From: a virus
Strand: one strand, 5' to 3'
Virus record (IMG/VR): IMGVR_UViG_3300046804_004097
Location: 1-29,903 of that record
DNA length: 29,903 nucleotides
A program made the translations under genes and the position numbers. Shown here piece after piece: positions 7,677 through 15,701 of this stretch. Numbering within the stretch: the stretch's first letter is position 1; each line of letters opens with the position of its first letter. The notes under the pieces are model-generated. The model worked only from the letters and a program-made list of their open reading frames with translations, was not told the DNA's origin and ran no database searches.

Positions 7677-7880
7677 TTATTTTTTACGACCAGTTAAAAT
7701 ATTTGCTGCGAAAATCGCCTGCTTTTGTGCTTTAGGGCCATAATCACCTTCTTTAGCAGCTTTCATTTTGCCTTCTGGAATTTTTTCATCTTTTTTAACA
7801 TGAAGGGTCGCGTGCAATCCACCTTCTTTAAATTTAATTGGCTTATAACCTTCTTTTTTTATTACTTTTAATTTTGCCAT
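7677..7880 (-). CDS. Small basic phage protein with 'LHATLHV...IP..K' pattern, 67 aa
   Basis: The sequence MAKLKVIKKEGYKPIKFKEG is followed by LHATLHVKKDEKIPEGKMKAAKEGDYGP and a helix AQKQAIFAANILTGRKK. The block 'LH..L.V....KIP..KM..A..G.YGP...K...F..N.LTG' is a widespread short module in phage and actinobacterial proteins, from memory, usually of unknown role. Lys content is very high, so nucleic-acid contact is possible. It lies 11 bases downstream of the portal gene in the same operon. Confidence 0.7.
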   Translation of the reverse strand: MAKLKVIKKEGYKPIKFKEGGLHATLHVKKDEKIPEGKMKAAKEGDYGPKAQKQAIFAANILTGRKK

Positions 7881-7891
7881 TTTTATAAGTT

Positions 7892-10318
7892 TTAAGCCAT
7901 TTCTTGCTCAGATACTTCTTGCTCTTCTTCTTGTTGTGTTTGTTCTTCTGGAGCTTCTTGAGCTTCTTCCGCAGGCCCTTGTTCTGCTTGCATTTGTTGC
8001 TGTTCTGCTGCCGCCTGTTGTCCTTGTGTTATAGCTTCTTCACTATGCACATTTTCCGCAAATAAAGGTAAAGCAATATTTTGTATAATTTCAGATTCTA
8101 ATGCTTTTAATTCTTGTGGGACTGGAACGCCTTTTTGATACAATCCAAATAATCCTGCCACCATTGATTTTTTAATGTCATTGGTAGTTTCCATATCACT
8201 AATCATTTTCTTCATTTCCAATTCCATCTCCAATGATTTCCGCTTTTCTTGCTCTGCAACTTGAGCCGATTGCATTTGACCTTGTATTGTCATTTGCTGA
8301 TTTTGCATGGCTTGCTGTTGCTGAGATTCAAGCATTTTTTTCATCGAAATTCTATAATACTCTTCCGCCAATTTTACATCTTCTTTTGCTATTCTTATAA
8401 TTTTAAATGTATCAATATACATTGCAAATTGAGGATTAGCGGCAATAGCTTGATTCATTTTAGCATCAAGCATCATTATTTCTTGTCCAGTTGGCAAAAG
8501 CCTAATATCACTATTAAATACTCTTGAATCTACATCTCTTTCTCCTAATAAATGCCTATATGCTTTAGCCCCATATTGTACTGATTTACTCAACAAGCAA
8601 CTGATTTTTCTAGCCGTTTGCTTCATGCACTCTACATAAGCATCGTACATATAATCAGTAGCGTTTGCCGCTACTTGTTGCGCAGTATCAATGTTTCCGC
8701 TAGTAACTCTAGGTTGCAATGCACTTGCGGCTAAGTTCGGATCTTCACCCAACTCGTCCTTTAATACACTATAATGAAAATTGTAAAGCTGAATTAAACC
8801 TTGCATTTGAGGCAAAAATCCAGAATTACTTAATTCGGTAATAGGAACAGGAACGGGATTCCCTTCATCATCTCTACCACGATAATAAAGTGTACCCGTT
8901 TGATCGTACAACTTCATTACGTCTATTGTTTTATTAGCATCCCCCAATCCGTAATCTATTGACTGAAGCGCATCCCAATTTATCAAAGCCCCAGTTGGTC
9001 GCATTTTGGCTACCAATTGCTGAATTTTCAATCTAGCCAAAATCATTTGATCAGATGGCTCTTCTATTTTTTCAGGTACAGCCATATTTGTAAGGCTATA
9101 GTTCTGATACATATATAATGAATATGAAAATTCTGCGTTACCTGCTTCTTTAGGATCTTGCGGCCTAATCATATTTCTTTTCAATCCCCACTCTAGCATT
9201 ACATTACGAACACGAACCATTACGCCTCTATATATATTCCATTTTGTATCATCTATTTGCTCTTCATTATCGGCTAATTTCTCTTCTCTACTTTTCTTTA
9301 AAAGAGTACTCTTGTTCTTTTTAGTAGTAACTACAGTATATTTATCAGTATCTATAGTTTTTATTTCAAAATCAAGTACATCAACATTGAATTCATCATA
9401 TGGTCTAAAGAACGTAACATTCCAGTTTACATCCCAGCGCAGTTTATCATTATATTGAAAATCTTTTGAAGTAGCTGCAATTTCCCATATTTGTTCTTCG
9501 GTCAAAGACCCGCCAAACTCTTTGCCATATCTTCTTCTAATTTCACTAATTTTCAATGACTTTACTTGTCCTCTCCATGCAGTATCTCTAAGATCATTAT
9601 AATCACTATAGGAATAAATCATATTTTCTGGCTTCACATAGTCAACATGAATCACTCCTTCTTCATCCATCCAAGTGTAAGTACCCACCAAGCCAACTTC
9701 CGCGCTATCATGTAGCATCTTAGCCTTCAATGTATCAAACCAGCCGTTTGCTCTTAAAATGTCATTACAAGCAAGCTCGTAGATTATTTCTTCTGGAAGT
9801 TTTTGAAATTGAGTAGCCCAAAGATTTAATTCATCTTTGGTTTCTGGAATATCTTTATCTGGGACTAATCTCATCCCAGACTCTTGCTCAAGTTTTTCTA
9901 AATATTCTCTATTTGAAATTAAAAAATCAAGCTCTTTATATTCTTCAATTTTTTCTTTAGTAGAAAGATTATCTATTGCTTGTATTTGAATCTTTTCATT
10001 CCTTTCCATCCATCTCCCAACCAAGCCCGATATGATTCTATTGACAATTTTTATTGATTGCCAATTGATATTTGCATAATTTATTTTACCGTTAAAATCA
10101 AGCATATCCTGGAACTTGGCCATGTTGATTTTCCCGTTAGCTGCATTTCTATTAAGTTTAAATCTATTATTCCTTGCCCAATAATAAGAACTAATTCCAC
10201 CTCCAATGGTAGAATCAATATACATGGCTATTTTCAAGCCATAGGCAGGGTCTGATTTATCTTTTATAGATATATTCCCTAATTGGAATTCTTTTATTAT
10301 TGGTCCTGTATTTTCCAT
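7892..10318 (-). CDS. Portal protein, 808 aa
   Basis: A long protein immediately downstream of the large terminase, the canonical place for a portal. The N-terminal half has a wing/clip-like alpha/beta architecture (NRIISGLVGRWMERNEKIQI, EVGLVGTYTWMDEEGVIHVDYVKPENMIYSYS), where the last segment resembles the crown-side beta block of large portals. A long helix region around 540-600 (DTAQQVAANATDYMYDAYVECM) would be the stem/wing. From about residue 660 the chain becomes a Gln/Met/Glu-rich helix and ends in a low-complexity Glu/Gln tail (AEEAQEAPEEQTQQEEEQE). The length (about 800 aa) and Gln-rich barrel-like C-terminus match portals of crAss-like and P22-like podoviruses. Confidence 0.85.
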   Translation of the reverse strand: MENTGPIIKEFQLGNISIKDKSDPAYGLKIAMYIDSTIGGGISSYYWARNNRFKLNRNAANGKINMAKFQDMLDFNGKINYANINWQSIKIVNRIISGLVGRWMERNEKIQIQAIDNLSTKEKIEEYKELDFLISNREYLEKLEQESGMRLVPDKDIPETKDELNLWATQFQKLPEEIIYELACNDILRANGWFDTLKAKMLHDSAEVGLVGTYTWMDEEGVIHVDYVKPENMIYSYSDYNDLRDTAWRGQVKSLKISEIRRRYGKEFGGSLTEEQIWEIAATSKDFQYNDKLRWDVNWNVTFFRPYDEFNVDVLDFEIKTIDTDKYTVVTTKKNKSTLLKKSREEKLADNEEQIDDTKWNIYRGVMVRVRNVMLEWGLKRNMIRPQDPKEAGNAEFSYSLYMYQNYSLTNMAVPEKIEEPSDQMILARLKIQQLVAKMRPTGALINWDALQSIDYGLGDANKTIDVMKLYDQTGTLYYRGRDDEGNPVPVPITELSNSGFLPQMQGLIQLYNFHYSVLKDELGEDPNLAASALQPRVTSGNIDTAQQVAANATDYMYDAYVECMKQTARKISCLLSKSVQYGAKAYRHLLGERDVDSRVFNSDIRLLPTGQEIMMLDAKMNQAIAANPQFAMYIDTFKIIRIAKEDVKLAEEYYRISMKKMLESQQQQAMQNQQMTIQGQMQSAQVAEQEKRKSLEMELEMKKMISDMETTNDIKKSMVAGLFGLYQKGVPVPQELKALESEIIQNIALPLFAENVHSEEAITQGQQAAAEQQQMQAEQGPAEEAQEAPEEQTQQEEEQEVSEQEMA

Positions 10319-10322
10319 ATAT

Positions 10323-10351
10323 AAAAAACCATTAGCCTTATCAACTAATGG
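10323..10351 (-). terminator. Hairpin with T-run just before the portal start (terminator or leader attenuator)
   Basis: The minus strand reads CCATTAG, a 9-base loop, CTAATGG and then TTTTTT, ending only four bases before the portal ATG. The shape is that of an intrinsic terminator for the terminase transcript, with a T-run on the other strand too. Because a promoter-like box lies upstream at 10418, the hairpin would also sit inside the portal mRNA leader. Confidence 0.72.
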
Positions 10352-10417
10352 ATTTTTTTTATTGTTTACTTATTTTAAGCATAGGGAGTCTATTGGAATA
10401 AAACCTAATATACAGCC

Positions 10418-10425
10418 CAAATATA
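10418..10425 (-). promoter_or_regulatory. Bacteroidota-type promoter box for the portal-head operon
   Basis: The minus strand has TATATTTG (consensus TAnnTTTG) about 100 bases before the portal gene. A TTTG lies upstream at 10442-10445, but the 16-base spacing is shorter than the usual 19-21. There are no genes in 10319-10452 and the stretch is otherwise AT-rich. It would let head genes be made independently of the terminase operon. Confidence 0.5.
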
Positions 10426-10452
10426 TAAAAAATTTAAACGCCAAAATATTTT

Positions 10453-12549
10453 TTATTTTGTAACAAACGGCATATGAATATTTGAAGTGGGCGCATTATT
10501 GAATATTCTGACTAATGGGGCGGACAATTTCTTTTCTGCCGGGGCTGGCTCTAAACTACTTACTAAAGTAATCATGGCACTTACTGATCTATCGGATGGA
10601 GTTCTTTTATATGGCTTAAATTTTAGTAAATCATCCAATAATTCCTCGTAATAAATCTTATTGCAATAATGCTCTATGTAAGTTATCATTGCATCGTTTT
10701 GCTTAGTAAGAGCAAATTCAGTTGTTGGAAACCCAAAATGCCTTTCTACTTTATCATTTTTTAATTTTACTGGATCTATTGAATTCTTTGGGAAACGGCC
10801 TAAATAACCTAATCTACCTCTATTTTTAAAGTATGTATAGTAATCGTCTGATACAAATTCAAAATAAGTAGGAAAGCTCATGTATTCCGAACAAAGTAGG
10901 ATTTGATTATACATATCCTCTTTTTCGTTTGGCCTACCATAAATATGCCCCCCAAAAATACCTGTATTTTCTGGGTCATTAATATCAAACTTGATAAAAT
11001 ACCACCCAGATAATTTAGATCCATATTCTTTACCACCTTGCGAATTTGAATATCCATCAATCCCAATTACGCCAATATTTCCTCTTGTTGGCATTCTCAT
11101 GTTGCCATTCATCTTATATTGGTTGTCTTGTCCATTAGGTGGCAAAACTAAAACTTTCCAATACAAATCCGTTTTTGTGGGATCAACATCACGCCATCTT
11201 ACTTTTTGGGTATCTAAATCCCTATAAAAATTCAAAAATCTAAATCTTAAAACCGGATATTGTCGTAAATAGGCTATTTGAGCATTTATATTCTGCACAT
11301 TAAAAATACAATCGTCAGCATCGTTACTAAAGGCTTCTTCTATAGTTCTGGCTTCTTTTTTAATACGTTTTGCGAGAGATCTGGTATTATGTTTTACTGA
11401 TTCTCTATCCGCAAGTATCTCTTTTATTGTTTTTTCTACATCAGGAATGCCATACAAATCAAAATTCTTGGCCCTATCCGCTGACATGAAAAACCTATAA
11501 AGGCCGCTTGGAGTACGCCCATTTGGTTGTTTTGCATTTTGGTCGCTATCATCCCATAACTTTCTTGCAGCATCTTGAATGCCATCCCTTTCGGTTTCTA
11601 ATTTTTCTACAGTAGAGCTATAAAGTGCTTTACCAATTATCTTTCCTTCATCATCTAAAAGGCAATAACGAATAACCTCATGCCTATCGTAAATATTTAC
11701 CTCGGTCGTTTTGGCCCACTCATCGGAAAAGTATCTATGTATTTTTTGGCCATCATAGTGAATAGTATCAGCACTACCCCAATCTATCATTGATCCCAAT
11801 TCTTCTTTTTCTATATTATCCTCTGCTTTCTTACCCCTTACGTTAGTTTGTTGGAATCTAATTTCTGATTTAGGCGTAATGCCTAAACTAGTATCATATT
11901 CTGGTCTAAAGAATTTAGGAAGTTTTTTGAATGGAGCTACAACTGCCTTAGCAAATACTTTTTTAGCATCATTACCAGTTTTACTTTGAATGCCTGCATT
12001 GGTCATTCTAGTTCTAGTAATGTATTCATAAAGAAATAACCCACCGCGATATGTTTTACCGAACCTTCGCTTAGTAACCTCAAGCATTCCCATGCATTCA
12101 GGATCTTCTACAACGTATTGTAGGAAGTAAAAATATTCTAAATCAGGTTGACGAAATCTAGGATAACCAATATCAATCTGAAACCATTGCATATACATAT
12201 AATGCGCCCCGGTTATGTACGTTGGTTTCCCATTGTTCATAAACCAAAAGCCATTAAGCCTTCTGTCCCATTCTTGTTGTTTGTAAACTTCTAGTTGTTC
12301 ATCATAAAATGGAGGATCATCTTCTTTTCTTTTCTTATCATAAGCATCCTCTCTTTTCATTACATCCTTATACCAGCTAGGCAAAGGGGTTCTTTCCCAA
12401 TATTGTTCTTTTGGATTTGATGAACGCTTGTGAATACCTCTATATTCAACCTTTCGTGTGGCTAAATTAAAAACATATCCCTCTGCAGGAATGTTACAAA
12501 CTAAACCTTGTATGTCTATTGATGAACCGCCTTCTATTGGACTAAACAT
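10453..12549 (-). CDS. terL: Terminase large subunit, 698 aa
   Basis: This is the ATPase-nuclease motor that packages DNA through the portal. The ATPase has a Walker A-like loop TKRRFGKT (residues 159-166) preceded by 'MLEV'. A Walker B strand HRYFSDEWAKT has the acidic pair at 276-277, and a coupling motif ALYSSTVE sits near 308-315. The nuclease domain starts with IGVIGIDGYSN (Asp 498), continues with FEFVSDDYYTYF (Asp 568/569) and ends with PSDRSVSAMI (Asp 653), giving the expected RNase H-like acidic triad. A 150-residue N-terminal extension precedes the ATPase, as in large Bacteroidota phage terminases. The start overlaps the stop of the upstream gene by 8 bases. Confidence 0.93.
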   Translation of the reverse strand: MFSPIEGGSSIDIQGLVCNIPAEGYVFNLATRKVEYRGIHKRSSNPKEQYWERTPLPSWYKDVMKREDAYDKKRKEDDPPFYDEQLEVYKQQEWDRRLNGFWFMNNGKPTYITGAHYMYMQWFQIDIGYPRFRQPDLEYFYFLQYVVEDPECMGMLEVTKRRFGKTYRGGLFLYEYITRTRMTNAGIQSKTGNDAKKVFAKAVVAPFKKLPKFFRPEYDTSLGITPKSEIRFQQTNVRGKKAEDNIEKEELGSMIDWGSADTIHYDGQKIHRYFSDEWAKTTEVNIYDRHEVIRYCLLDDEGKIIGKALYSSTVEKLETERDGIQDAARKLWDDSDQNAKQPNGRTPSGLYRFFMSADRAKNFDLYGIPDVEKTIKEILADRESVKHNTRSLAKRIKKEARTIEEAFSNDADDCIFNVQNINAQIAYLRQYPVLRFRFLNFYRDLDTQKVRWRDVDPTKTDLYWKVLVLPPNGQDNQYKMNGNMRMPTRGNIGVIGIDGYSNSQGGKEYGSKLSGWYFIKFDINDPENTGIFGGHIYGRPNEKEDMYNQILLCSEYMSFPTYFEFVSDDYYTYFKNRGRLGYLGRFPKNSIDPVKLKNDKVERHFGFPTTEFALTKQNDAMITYIEHYCNKIYYEELLDDLLKFKPYKRTPSDRSVSAMITLVSSLEPAPAEKKLSAPLVRIFNNAPTSNIHMPFVTK

Positions 12550-12886
12550 CTTGTGCTTTGTTATCTCCTAATTGGTTGGCAATGCTTTCTGGGGTAGTGA
12601 TAATTTTGCTTCTTTTTACGTCTTTTTCCTCGTCCCCGGTAATGCCTATTGCCATGGCTAATCCAGTTATAGCCGTAGTTATACTAGTGGCATCATTCCA
12701 AATTATTTTCATTCTCTCAAAGGTCTTATCCTTTGCATCCGATAAATCTAATGCCCTAAGATTTGTGTTGTTTAAAATATCGGCCATTTCATTGGCTTTC
12801 CTATTTAAACTATAATAAAGTTTGGCTGGACCGTTTTGTTCGTACAAGTCCAGCCTTTTTTTAAAATCATCTATGTTTTCTGCCAT
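12542..12886 (-). CDS. Small helical protein upstream of terL (possible small terminase), 114 aa
   Basis: Mostly helical and charged: DDFKKRLDLYEQNGPAKLYYSLNRKANEMADIL, then KTFERMKIIWNDATSITTAITGLAMAIG. The C-terminus is flexible and ends in the terL start overlap. The position directly before terL, with an 8-base overlap, is where terS usually lies, but there is no clear helix-turn-helix at the N-terminus as expected for a classical small terminase. Similar proteins occur beside terL in other Bacteroidota phages, by memory. The terS role is therefore a positional guess. Confidence 0.5.
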   Translation of the reverse strand: MAENIDDFKKRLDLYEQNGPAKLYYSLNRKANEMADILNNTNLRALDLSDAKDKTFERMKIIWNDATSITTAITGLAMAIGITGDEEKDVKRSKIITTPESIANQLGDNKAQDV

Positions 12887-12891
12887 AAATT

Positions 12892-13518
12892 TTATTGATT
12901 CCTAACCGAAAGTCTTACTTGGGGGGTTGCTTGCCGAGGTGCTGCTTGTTGAGCATTCATTTCTTTTAAAGATCTTTCGTAATGTGCGCCAGCAACAAAA
13001 GGCAATTTTTTCATATCTAAAGTACCATGAATACCTTTGCCCATCTGATATTTATTAAGAAAATTAATATCGTTTTTGTTAGCACCTTTTATTAATTCAG
13101 GGAAAGCGGCAGCAAATTGATCTTGTGTTTTTATTCCAGCTTTATCGGCTTGCCTATAAGCATAATCCAATACATTATTGAGTTTAATTGCGGCAGGCAC
13201 ATCCTCTTCTCCTAGTTCTATCATTTTCGCTCCAGTTTGACCTAAGCCTCTTTCCATTGATGTCTGTTCTAGTCCTCTATTTTTAATAGCCGAAAAATCA
13301 ACATTGCCAAATCCTTCCCCAACAACAGATGGATCTATTTTACGAAGCTCCATTGATATATTTGCTACACCACCCTTATTTTTATCTTTAACGTAATCGG
13401 CAACACCTATTGCGTTTGTTGTATTAGGAGTAATTGGCGGTGGCGTACTAGCCAAATTTCTTCTTGCCTCAGCTATTCTGTTAGGCATATTTTGCATCAA
13501 TTTTGAATCAAGTCCCAT
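12892..13518 (-). CDS. Phage protein of unknown function, 208 aa
   Basis: An Ala/Asn/Gly/Gln-rich soluble protein with a Pro/Thr-rich early segment (STPPPITPNTTNA) and a helical middle (DVPAAIKLNNVLDYAYRQADKAGIKTQDQFAAAFPELI). The tail is Gln/Ala-rich. Proteins of this composition can be internal virion or ejection proteins or assembly factors, but nothing in the chain proves it. It lies 5 bases upstream of the small helical protein gene and belongs to the terminase transcript. Confidence 0.5.
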   Translation of the reverse strand: MGLDSKLMQNMPNRIAEARRNLASTPPPITPNTTNAIGVADYVKDKNKGGVANISMELRKIDPSVVGEGFGNVDFSAIKNRGLEQTSMERGLGQTGAKMIELGEEDVPAAIKLNNVLDYAYRQADKAGIKTQDQFAAAFPELIKGANKNDINFLNKYQMGKGIHGTLDMKKLPFVAGAHYERSLKEMNAQQAAPRQATPQVRLSVRNQ

Positions 13519-13530
13519 AGTTTTTAGTTT

Positions 13531-14340
13531 TTATAGTGTAAATATAATATATTTTGCATCTTTTGATGAAATTCCAACCAATAATTCTTGATTTAAAGCT
13601 TTTTTTGTCAGAATTGGGTCAATTGCGATTATCTCTTCTCTTTCATTTACTTCATTTTCATAATGCCTGCATCTTATAATTCTTTCTTCATATCCATTAT
13701 TTCCCATGAATATAATCTCATAATCACAAGCCTTTAAAGTATGTACAACTTGCTCTTTTAATTCCCCAGATGTTATGTACAAAACATTTTTTATTTGCTT
13801 TGGCTCAATACCCAATAATGTTCCATTATATGGCTCAAATACACGCAATGCCGTAACAAATCCTTTCAATGGTAGCCATTCGCCTTCTTCATTTTTCCAT
13901 AAATAACATTGATCCTCTGGTATGGAATAATATTTTACATCAGAATTATCTTCAATAAAACTATGGATTTTATTAGAATCGTTAATCGCGTTAGGGTGTA
14001 TTAATATTTCAGCTCCTTGCGGAATCTGATCGGAACTAATTGTAATGGCATTTACTGGCTCTGTTTCTCTTCTATTCAAATTATTGAATTGTCTGCCTAT
14101 ATATATTTTTTGACCATTACTAAATGTATGCGAATTTTTACCTTCTAAATTTATAGATATAACTACTTTGCCATAAACATTTTTCAACCCTACCTTTTCT
14201 TTTAACTTTAATTCGTTTATTTCATCTACTCGTTTTTGATTTTTAAGCAATTTTTTTTGCCTATCTTTTTCAATTTGATTAATTTCTCTTTTGGATAATT
14301 TTTTATCCTCAATAAAAACAAAGTGTTTGGTTGTTGCCAT
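13531..14340 (-). CDS. Phage protein of unknown function, 269 aa, possible beta-barrel (co-chaperonin-like) domains
   Basis: A basic coiled N-terminus (KKLSKREINQIEKDRQKKLLKN) is followed by two beta-rich blocks. The first has AITISSDQIPQGAEILIHPN. The second has NVLYITSGELKEQVVHTLKACDYEIIF, then NGYEERIIRCRH and EEIIAIDPIL. The order strand, 'DYEIIF' step, short loop and 'EIIAID' is reminiscent of GroES-type barrels, but the similarity is weak and seen only by eye. It is the last gene of the glycosylation block and precedes the terminase genes. No enzyme motif is visible. Confidence 0.5.
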   Translation of the reverse strand: MATTKHFVFIEDKKLSKREINQIEKDRQKKLLKNQKRVDEINELKLKEKVGLKNVYGKVVISINLEGKNSHTFSNGQKIYIGRQFNNLNRRETEPVNAITISSDQIPQGAEILIHPNAINDSNKIHSFIEDNSDVKYYSIPEDQCYLWKNEEGEWLPLKGFVTALRVFEPYNGTLLGIEPKQIKNVLYITSGELKEQVVHTLKACDYEIIFMGNNGYEERIIRCRHYENEVNEREEIIAIDPILTKKALNQELLVGISSKDAKYIIFTL

Positions 14341-14346
14341 AAATTA

Positions 14347-15108
14347 TTATTTATATACTCTTTTTTTTGCCCAATCTTTAATTAATGCAGGAAGCGGTTC
14401 GTCTATAGGTCTTAAATCTTCTTTAGGATTAAACCATCTGTCTGGCTCAAAGTAGTCTATACCATCAAGCTTTTTATCATAATCAACCTTGAATATATCT
14501 CTTTGTATATGTATAGCTTTATCTTTCATTATTTTTCTATCCCGAACAAATCCCATGTGATATATTACAATGTCATGAATAAACTTAATGCTTACATTAG
14601 GTACTGCCAAACTTTCTGCATCATCATAAGACCTATATTCTGTTTTAGCTAATCTTACTATTTCAGTAGAACAAGGCTTTCTATTTTGGGGGACAACCAA
14701 TTGGAAATATGGGCTTTTCCATAGATTAATTCTACTTACCATAAAGCCATTTTCGCTTTCACTTATTGCTTTTCTTATAAATTTGTAGCTTTTCTCATGA
14801 ACTATTTCATCCGCCTGTAGATTAAATTGCCATTCATATCCATCTTCTTGAGCTTTTTTAATGGCAATGTTTGTAAAATAATTCAACTTCTCTCTGCCTA
14901 TCTGAGAATCCCATTCTTCTTTATCTCTTTGTATAAAAGTTAAATTGTCTGTTTTTAAAGATAATATTTCCTCTACAGTTCCATCTTCAGACCCAGCATC
15001 TACTACATATACATGGTCACAAAATTCAAGTAAGCATTTTATGCTTTCCTTAAAATTATAATCATATTTAATTCCATTAAAAACAAAAAGAGTACCAGCT
15101 AATTTCAT
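14347..15108 (-). CDS. Glycosyltransferase, GT2-like (GT-A fold), 253 aa
   Basis: It transfers an activated sugar to an unknown acceptor. The N-terminal Rossmann-like half has 'VYVVDAGSEDGTVEEIL' (residues 33-49), the GT2 nucleotide-sugar motif. The metal site 'NLQADE' (96-101) stands for the D-x-D. The rest (ISESENGFMVSRINLWKSP, VIYHMGFVRDRKIM) is an acceptor-side domain also seen in phage GT2 proteins. There is no membrane helix, so it acts in the cytoplasm. It starts inside the stop of the methyltransferase gene (ATGA overlap), indicating one cluster for glycan modification. Confidence 0.85.
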   Translation of the reverse strand: MKLAGTLFVFNGIKYDYNFKESIKCLLEFCDHVYVVDAGSEDGTVEEILSLKTDNLTFIQRDKEEWDSQIGREKLNYFTNIAIKKAQEDGYEWQFNLQADEIVHEKSYKFIRKAISESENGFMVSRINLWKSPYFQLVVPQNRKPCSTEIVRLAKTEYRSYDDAESLAVPNVSIKFIHDIVIYHMGFVRDRKIMKDKAIHIQRDIFKVDYDKKLDGIDYFEPDRWFNPKEDLRPIDEPLPALIKDWAKKRVYK

Positions 15109-15701
15109 AATAAATGCTTTAATTCTTTAATTACCCTATCAAAATCCTTGTCTATATTTTTGCAAGTCCAAAAGAAAAAAGCCCCCAACCCATTTTCAGC
15201 TAATGTTGGATGCCACTTAGGAAAGGTTAAAAAAGCCCATTTATTAGGCATCATTTTTTCTAACTTTTCTGGAGTCCATTCTGATTTATGAGAATCTGGA
15301 TTATTATCATTGGGATCAGTTGTCATGCAATATTCGCCCAATGGAGTAAACCAAATTTGCTTATTTGATATTTTAGAAGTTAATTCAAGGAAATTAAGCG
15401 CATCCTTTTCCCTGAAATGCTCTATTGTATCTGTGCTTATAGATACATCAAACTTTGTTTTTGATTTTTTTGCTGATTTTAAATATTCGATTACATCCAT
15501 TACTATTAATTTGCCGCCTCCTATGAGTTCCCTATCCACGCAATCTACATGAGTTTTTTCTTTAAAAATTATTCTACCTGTTTGTGGCGCACAGCCACAA
15601 GCTAAATCAACCATAGTTTGATTCTCGCAATCTCCGCAAATAGCTTTTAAAATTTCTATTTGAAGCTCTCCGCTACCATTTTGATTAAATATTTGCTCCA
15701 T
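15105..15701 (-). CDS. Class I SAM-dependent methyltransferase, 198 aa
   Basis: Motif I MVDLACGCAPQTG (residues 30-42) fits the AdoMet-binding loop. It is followed by 'VDCVDREL' (acidic residue at the end of strand 2) and VSISTDTIEHFREKD, matching the 'D-x-I-E-H' loop of small-molecule and sugar methyltransferases. A 198-residue length is short but complete for the Rossmann core. It sits between two glycosyltransferase genes, so a sugar or glycan substrate is likely. A nucleic acid or protein substrate cannot be excluded. It overlaps its upstream gene by 17 bases. Confidence 0.8.
   Translation of the reverse strand: MEQIFNQNGSGELQIEILKAICGDCENQTMVDLACGCAPQTGRIIFKEKTHVDCVDRELIGGGKLIVMDVIEYLKSAKKSKTKFDVSISTDTIEHFREKDALNFLELTSKISNKQIWFTPLGEYCMTTDPNDNNPDSHKSEWTPEKLEKMMPNKWAFLTFPKWHPTLAENGLGAFFFWTCKNIDKDFDRVIKELKHLL

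Noticed and set aside
12542-12886. Firm small terminase (terS) call
   Set aside because: Only position supports it; no helix-turn-helix is clear at the N-terminus.
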